Shown piece by piece: positions 22,558 to 26,533 of a DNA stretch of 26,533 nt. The DNA lies in assembly GCA_017451975.1 (NCBI GenBank), contig JAFTNI010000242.1, forward strand, positions 1 through 26,533, in the 5' to 3' direction. The notes under the pieces were generated by a model that did not search any database, had not been told where the DNA came from, and saw nothing but the letters and a program-made list of their open reading frames with translations. Position numbers and translations under genes: made by a program. How positions within the stretch are numbered: position 1 is the stretch's first letter; every line of letters begins with the position of its first letter. The DNA is from Clostridia bacterium (GTDB lineage Bacteria; Bacillota; Clostridia; Oscillospirales; CAG-272).

Positions 22558-22622
22558 CCGCGAGATACAAACGGATTTGCCGTTTGCCATTCGGGTTTCG
22601 ACTGCGCTCAAGATGACCGCGG
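22558..22622. repeat. Intergenic repeat element of the 'GTCATCTTGAGCG..GTCGAA' type
   Basis: On the minus strand the element reads GGTCATCTTGAGCGCAGTC followed by GAAACCCGAATGGC. This phrase closely resembles a short intergenic repeat seen in many unrelated bacterial genomes. The outer arms CCGCG (22558-22562) and CGCGG (22618-22622) can pair, enclosing a CAAACGG/CCGTTTG hairpin. It lies between a terminator and the lexA promoter, in no gene. Confidence 0.55.
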
Positions 22623-22667
22623 AGGGGGCTTACTCTTTCCAAAAAACAAAAAATATTTCAAAAAAAT

Positions 22668-22708
22668 CGAACAAAGGTTTGACTTTTGCCGATGTTTTAT
22701 GTTACAAT
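22668..22708 (+). promoter_or_regulatory. lexA promoter with SOS box (LexA operator)
   Basis: TTGACT (22679-22684) and TACAAT (22703-22708) with an 18-base spacer form the promoter. CGAACAAAGGTTTG (22668-22681) matches the Bacillus-type LexA box CGAACRNRYGTTYG at 13 of 14 positions and overlaps the first three bases of the -35. Bound LexA would therefore block RNA polymerase, giving autorepression. Confidence 0.85.
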
Positions 22709-22775
22709 AATAATGGCGAACAAATTGCTTTACCGCGGCGGCGAAGCACAAAGCCTTGTTACGAAAGGAAATATT

Positions 22776-23384
22776 ATGCATACACTTACAAAAAAAGAAA
22801 AAGAGGTTTACGATTATATCTGCGCGACGATAGAGGAAAACGGCTACTCCCCCTCTGTGCGCGATATACGCGATAACTTGGGTATAAAAAGCACATCTAC
22901 GGTTCATTCCTACCTCGGCAAGCTGGAGGAAAAGGGATATATACGCAAGGAGGACGGCAAAAGCCGCACTCTCACGCTCGAGGGCGGCGCAAAAAGCCCC
23001 AAAAATAAAAACAGAATACCGATACTCGGCCAGGTAGCGGCGGGCTTGCCTATTCTGGCAGAGCAGAATATAGAGGGATATATAGATTTCGTGCCCGCAG
23101 AAAAGCGCATTATGGGCGAGCTTTTCGCCCTGCGCATAAAGGGCGAGAGCATGATAGAAGCGGGTATTATGGATGGCGACTACGTTGTGGTTTGCCGTAC
23201 CTCGTACGTTGAAAACGGCGATATCGCCGTGGTTATAATCGACGAGGAGGCGACGGTGAAAACCTTCTACCGCGAAAACGGGCACTTCCGCTTACAGCCC
23301 GAAAACAAGACGATGAAGCCCATTATCACAAGCGAGCTTTTCATTCTCGGCAAGGTAATTGCCTGCGTGCGCTACTATGGCTGA
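22776..23384 (+). CDS. lexA: SOS repressor LexA
   Basis: A 202-residue repressor. Residues 1-70 are the winged helix-turn-helix (YSPSVRDIRDNLGIKSTSTVHSYLGKLEEKGYI). The self-cleavage site is Ala89-Gly90 in VAAGLP, and the serine/lysine dyad is Ser125 in KGESM and Lys162 in EATVKTF. On DNA damage, RecA filaments trigger self-cleavage and open the SOS regulon. The start was put at ATG 22776, after AAAGGAA at good spacing, 30 codons into the longest frame, because family members begin LTKKEKEVYDYI there. The promoter has its own SOS box. The next gene follows after only 10 bases. Confidence 0.96.
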   Translation: MHTLTKKEKEVYDYICATIEENGYSPSVRDIRDNLGIKSTSTVHSYLGKLEEKGYIRKEDGKSRTLTLEGGAKSPKNKNRIPILGQVAAGLPILAEQNIEGYIDFVPAEKRIMGELFALRIKGESMIEAGIMDGDYVVVCRTSYVENGDIAVVIIDEEATVKTFYRENGHFRLQPENKTMKPIITSELFILGKVIACVRYYG

Positions 23385-23394
23385 GGTGAGAGCA

Positions 23395-24210
23395 ATGAAA
23401 AATCCTATCTATGCCTCCACGGGCGCTTTCCTTGGCAAATCCAACGGCTATAATTACCGCTTGCTCCCCGAGCTTGCGCCGAAAATCCACTGCGACGGCC
23501 TGGAGTTTATGGTGTATTCCGCCTGGTACGATAATTTTGAGGAAATAATAAACGAGGTTGCGGGCTACGGGCTTAATTTCCCCGTGATACACTTCGATAA
23601 ATGCATCGGCATATGGCTCGCCGAGCATACGGCAGAGAGCATTGCGGAAGCGAAAGCGAAATTTTCGCTGAACGTTTGGGCGGCGAAGCGCCTTGGCGCG
23701 AAAAAAGCGGTTTTCCACCTTTGGGGCGGCAAAAATTCCGACCTTTTTGTGCACCGTTGCCTTGGCTTTCTTCCCGAATTCTACCGCGAATGCGACGAGG
23801 CGGGCGTGGAGCTGCTTATAGAAAACATCCCCTCGCGCTTCAACGGCCCTTATAATAACTGGTGCAGGGTTCACGATGCTTACCCCGATGCGCGATTTAT
23901 TTACGATACGCGCTTCGGTGAATTTCACGCAGAGCACGACCTTATAATGTTCCGCGGCCATTGGCAGCGCGTGCATCATATCCACGTAAGCTCCTTCGAG
24001 CGCGGCAAAATGGAGTTCTGGGGGCTTCTGCGCCCTATACTCCACCCGGGCGAGGGCTCGCTCGATTTCGAGGGGCTTGTTGCGCGTATGCCCGAGTATA
24101 AGCACAGCATTACACTTGAAAGCCCCGTTCACGATAAAGACGGGAAAATAGACTTAGATAAGCTCAATGCCTCGCTCGACGTGCTTTACCGCACCTTCGG
24201 GAAAAAATAA
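23395..24210 (+). CDS. Xylose isomerase-like TIM-barrel protein (sugar phosphate isomerase/epimerase superfamily)
   Basis: A 271-residue protein of the AP-endonuclease-2/xylose isomerase-like superfamily. Metal ligands appear in the usual order: Glu143 in LLIENIPS, Asp171 in FIYDTRF, His197 in HHIHVS and Glu242 in TLESPV, with His66 in VIHFDK on an early strand. Members are isomerases, epimerases or, in the endonuclease IV branch, DNA repair enzymes. The nine-ligand zinc set of endonuclease IV is not evident, so a sugar enzyme is more likely. The start is ATG 23395, after GAGGTGAG; an ATG at 23377 overlaps lexA and has a weaker site. The 10-base gap to lexA implies one transcript and SOS-linked expression. 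Confidence 0.82.
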   Translation: MKNPIYASTGAFLGKSNGYNYRLLPELAPKIHCDGLEFMVYSAWYDNFEEIINEVAGYGLNFPVIHFDKCIGIWLAEHTAESIAEAKAKFSLNVWAAKRLGAKKAVFHLWGGKNSDLFVHRCLGFLPEFYRECDEAGVELLIENIPSRFNGPYNNWCRVHDAYPDARFIYDTRFGEFHAEHDLIMFRGHWQRVHHIHVSSFERGKMEFWGLLRPILHPGEGSLDFEGLVARMPEYKHSITLESPVHDKDGKIDLDKLNASLDVLYRTFGKK

Positions 24211-24265
24211 ATTTAAGAATAAACGGTAAACTTTTAAAATATATATGGCTTTTTTTGCACATATG

Positions 24266-24274
24266 TGGTACAAT
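24266..24274 (+). promoter_or_regulatory. Extended -10 promoter of the lipoprotein gene
   Basis: TGGTACAAT is an extended -10 element; the -35 region (TGGCTT at 24246-24251, spacer 17) is poor. The leader of about 75 bases can form a small ACCG/CGGT hairpin. Confidence 0.5.
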
Positions 24275-24357
24275 AAATAAGCTAACGCTTTTTGATGTGA
24301 AAAACCGCGCTTTTTTGCACGGTGTTTTGCAAATCAAAACAAAAATACGGAGGAAAT

Positions 24358-25854
24358 ATGAAAAAAAATCATTTTAAAGCCGCAAAAAGAATTTTTGCCA
24401 TGGCTATTTGCCTTGTGCTTGCGGTGACGATGCTTGCTTCCTGCGGGGATATGTTCCTTCTGGACGGTCAGAAGCCCCTGAATTTCCTTATGAAGCAGGA
24501 TCTTTCCAAATACGTTGACGTAAAAGTTCCCGAAAGCATGAATTATGCCGATATAAGAGAAAACCTCAAAGCGGGCTATGACCTTTTCCGCGTAGGTCTT
24601 ACGGAAACTTACTACGGTAAATCTGTTTACATCGAAGAGGGCTCTACGCTCGATTTCACACTTTCGGCAGAGCTTGTTACCACAACCGATGAGGGGACGA
24701 AGTATACAGACCTGGTTATTCCCGAAAAATACAAAAAGGTGGAGGGCTACCGCCCCTATTCCGATGCGAAGAACGAATTTTTCGATAAAGCGCTTGCTTA
24801 TGCGGGCTCTCAGGACGAAAACGGTCTTTACTACCTCAAGCGCGACGTTCCCACGAAATTCGTGCTCACAGTGCCCGAAAACGGTGGATATGCCGAATAT
24901 TCAGGCGCAAAAATCCGCTTTACAATTACGGTAACAGATTACGTTTGCAGATACGTATACCTCTACGGCGGCTCGGATAATACCATTGCAACCGTAGGCG
25001 ATTGGTTCTGCAAGGTAGCGGCAGGTATTACACAGTCCGATGCCAATGCAGTTATAAAGAAGGGCGACGTTATCGTTTACGATTGCGTAGACAACTACAC
25101 AGATGGCACTACAAACGAATATAAAGACAATTATATCGAAGTTACGGATGATTACCTTAAATTCTTCCAGGGTCACAAGGTTGGCGATGAATATAAGGAA
25201 ACTATCCAGAATATAACGGAAACGTTCAAAATCAAAGCCGTTTACCCCGCAGAGGCTATTGAGGCGGCGGTGAAAAGCAGGGGTTATGCAAGCATTTTCG
25301 ATTTGAGAGAAGAGCTTAATATGTGGTGCTACGCCGTTTACAGCGACGGCTTTATGGCTATCGTTACTAAGCAGACCGACCTTAAATCTTACCCCAAAAA
25401 GCTTATGAACACGTATACGAAGCTTGAGGAGCAGACATGGGAAATTGAGTTCCGCCAGAGCGCACTTTCCATGGCGCAGAGCTTTGGCGATGAATTCGCT
25501 CTTCAGACGTATGAAATAGAGGGCTTTGATACAATTCAGGCTTACCTCGATAACCTTGTTGACGAGCACGTTAAAACGCTCGTTCGCGAGCTTGTGATAT
25601 CTTACCATCTTGCAAGCGAGATGGGCGTGCTTAAGGATATGCACAAGAGATATGAAACGACAATAGAGAACTATATAGAAGCGAACGAATATTCCACGAG
25701 AAGAGAAGCGCTCGAAAGCCTTTCGGCAAACGGAGACGAAGCGTGCATATTCTATTCCAATTTCCTTTCCCCCGTGCTCGGCGTGAAATTCGCAGAGAAG
25801 GTAGAGGGCTTCAACCTCGCGGGCTTTATAAAGGATAGCTATATTGAATATTGA
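24358..25854 (+). CDS. Large lipoprotein with possible trigger-factor-like C-terminal half
   Basis: A 498-residue surface lipoprotein. A basic N-terminus and hydrophobic helix (about 9-26) lead to the lipobox LASC, with Cys29 as the lipid anchor; LspA encoded in this window would process it. The middle shows strand-rich segments with charge patterns like FKBP-type trigger-factor domains (KKGDVIVYDCVD about 238-249, then FFQGHKVGDEYKETI and FKIKAVYPAE). The last 130 residues are helical and resemble the trigger factor/SurA C-terminal chaperone arms. An extracytoplasmic folding factor is suggested, but by eye only; the FKBP active-site aromatics were not confirmed. ACGGAGG precedes the ATG. It is monocistronic with its own terminator. 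Confidence 0.8.
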   Translation: MKKNHFKAAKRIFAMAICLVLAVTMLASCGDMFLLDGQKPLNFLMKQDLSKYVDVKVPESMNYADIRENLKAGYDLFRVGLTETYYGKSVYIEEGSTLDFTLSAELVTTTDEGTKYTDLVIPEKYKKVEGYRPYSDAKNEFFDKALAYAGSQDENGLYYLKRDVPTKFVLTVPENGGYAEYSGAKIRFTITVTDYVCRYVYLYGGSDNTIATVGDWFCKVAAGITQSDANAVIKKGDVIVYDCVDNYTDGTTNEYKDNYIEVTDDYLKFFQGHKVGDEYKETIQNITETFKIKAVYPAEAIEAAVKSRGYASIFDLREELNMWCYAVYSDGFMAIVTKQTDLKSYPKKLMNTYTKLEEQTWEIEFRQSALSMAQSFGDEFALQTYEIEGFDTIQAYLDNLVDEHVKTLVRELVISYHLASEMGVLKDMHKRYETTIENYIEANEYSTRREALESLSANGDEACIFYSNFLSPVLGVKFAEKVEGFNLAGFIKDSYIEY

Positions 25855-25855
25855 T

Positions 25856-25898
25856 AAAAGAAAAACAGATACACTTAGCGTGTATCTGTTTTTCTTTT
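25856..25898 (+). terminator. Strong terminator of the lipoprotein gene
   Basis: A nineteen-base-pair perfect stem (25856-25874 with 25880-25898, loop TTAGC) with a T-rich distal arm, starting one base after the stop codon. Its CAGATACA/TGTATCTG core is the same as in the terminator at 22504-22539. Confidence 0.92.
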
Positions 25899-25900
25899 CT

Positions 25901-25973
25901 GAAAGCCGAAGGCTTTCGGGGGTATTAACTTTTTTCTTTGAGAAAAAAGTTACAGAAAAAGCAAAAAACTTGC
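25901..25973. repeat. AT-rich hairpin repeat debris
   Basis: GAAAGCC-GAA-GGCTTTC is followed by the perfect ten-base-pair hairpin AACTTTTTTC-TTTGA-GAAAAAAGTT (25928-25952), then TACAGAAAAAGCAAAAAACTT. This wording is familiar from intergenic regions of gut clostridia. No coding potential was seen. Confidence 0.5.
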
Positions 25974-26068
25974 AGGTTTATCGCTCGATCGGTGCTGCTT
26001 AAGGGCTGAAAGTGCTTGTGCCTCCCGTTAAATCTGCACGAAAATCCCCCTACGCGGTCATCCGAAAG

Positions 26069-26161
26069 TGTTGCGAAGCATGAGGCGGCGGTAAAAAGCG
26101 AAGGAACACCTCATCCGTCAGCCTTCGGCTGCCACCTTCCCCTAATAAAGAGGGGAAGGCT
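26069..26161. repeat. Gut-clostridial 'CTCATCCGTC...CTTCCCC' intergenic element
   Basis: The patch CACCTCATCCGTCAGCC, then a TTCG-capped AGCC/GGCT hairpin, then CCTTCCCCT paired with AGGGGAAGG (26137-26158) matches the layout of a miniature repeat common between genes in gut Clostridia. In the 397-base gene-free stretch 25855-26251 this element, the AT-rich hairpins and two terminators account for about two thirds; 25974-26068 shows nothing recognisable. Confidence 0.6.
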
Positions 26162-26199
26162 AAAAAAACACACGCTGTGGAAAAGTCCACGGCGTGTGT
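26162..26199 (-). terminator. Terminator of the GGGtGRT gene
   Basis: A fourteen-pair stem (ACACACGC with GCGTGTGT, extended by TGTGGA with TCCACG, loop AAAG). On the minus strand a run of seven T follows (26162-26168). Confidence 0.9.
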
Positions 26200-26251
26200 G
26201 TTTTAATGAAATTCTTTGCGGAGCTTTCTTATAAGAAAGCGACCGTATCTC

Positions 26252-26533
26252 TTATTTGCAAGCTTCTTCGATAGCAACTGCAACTGCAACAGTCATACCA
26301 ACCATGGGGTTGTTGCCTGCGCCGATGAGACCCATCATTTCAACGTGAGCGGGAACAGAGGAAGAACCTGCGAACTGAGCGTCGGAGTGCATTCTGCCCA
26401 TTGTGTCTGTCATACCGTAGGAAGAGGGACCTGCAGCCATGTTATCGGGGTGGAGCGTACGGCCTGTACCGCCGCCGGAAGCAACGGAGAAGTAGCTTAC
26501 GCCGTTTTCAATGGCCCAGTTCTTGTATGTGCC
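26252..26533 (-). CDS. GGGtGRT family protein, C-terminal part (cut by window edge)
   Basis: The reading frame is open to the right edge and gives the last 93 residues. It contains VASGGGTGRTLHPDNMAAGPSSYG, read here in two parts: the name-giving GGGTGRT motif and the AAGPSSYG segment. This identifies the uncharacterised GGGtGRT protein family found mainly in gut anaerobes. The tail (GLIGAGNNPMVGMTVAVAVAIEEA) is rich in Gly/Ala, as expected for a nucleotide or cofactor-binding fold, but no activity is known. Codon use here is less GC-rich than in most of the window, as in sepF, which fits high expression. The start lies outside the window. Confidence 0.85.
   Translation of the reverse strand, partial: GTYKNWAIENGVSYFSVASGGGTGRTLHPDNMAAGPSSYGMTDTMGRMHSDAQFAGSSSVPAHVEMMGLIGAGNNPMVGMTVAVAVAIEEACK

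Overview
The window looks like chromosomal DNA from an anaerobic member of the Clostridia (Bacillota), probably an uncultured gut lineage. The evidence is strong GGAGG-type ribosome binding sites; many consensus sigma-A promoters with 17-18 nt spacers; Firmicutes marker genes (IreB, SepF, YlmG, DivIVA, KtrAB, and LexA with a Bacillus-type SOS box); a GGGtGRT-family protein; and intergenic repeat debris typical of gut clostridia. No phage, plasmid, insertion sequence, CRISPR, tRNA or rRNA was seen. Coding sequence is rich in GCG/CGC codons while intergenic DNA is AT-rich, so many long antisense ORFs are composition artefacts.

Layout. 1-1560: the start of a GNAT acetyltransferase running off the left edge, and a multi-pass membrane protein (minus). 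1688-5143: an EEP-fold phosphodiesterase (plus), convergent with the RNA ligase RtcB (minus), then alanine racemase (minus). RtcB has a strong promoter and a threonine-rich small ORF in its leader. 5204-7216: a beta-CASP metallo-beta-lactamase RNase and thioredoxin. 7217-7755: no convincing protein gene, but two tandem stand-alone small-RNA genes with nearly identical promoters and the same 5' hairpin, each ending in its own terminator. This is the most interesting part of the window. 7756-9122: IreB (minus) and a two-gene operon of unknown function (plus). 9156-13623: a membrane protein plus intracellular GH10 xylanase operon, and the potassium uptake pair ktrB-ktrA, all minus.

13785-22545: a long plus-strand block. 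queA and miaA (tRNA modification) lead into a HlyD-like envelope protein and the PLP-binding protein YggS/YlmE. The division cluster sepF-ylmG-divIVA follows, then lspA, rluD and a Cof-type HAD phosphatase. This is the usual clostridial ylm/division neighbourhood, but ylmH is absent. 22668-24210: lexA, with an SOS box on its own promoter, apparently co-transcribed with a xylose-isomerase-like TIM-barrel protein. 24266-25898: a large lipoprotein with a possible trigger-factor-like C-terminal half. 25903-26199: repeat debris and a terminator. The right edge cuts a GGGtGRT protein (minus).

Functional themes are RNA repair and modification (RtcB, beta-CASP RNase, QueA, MiaA, RluD), cell wall and division (Alr, IreB, SepF, YlmG, DivIVA, LspA), ion homeostasis (KtrAB) and SOS control (LexA). 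All assignments come from reading motifs by eye; no database search was run.
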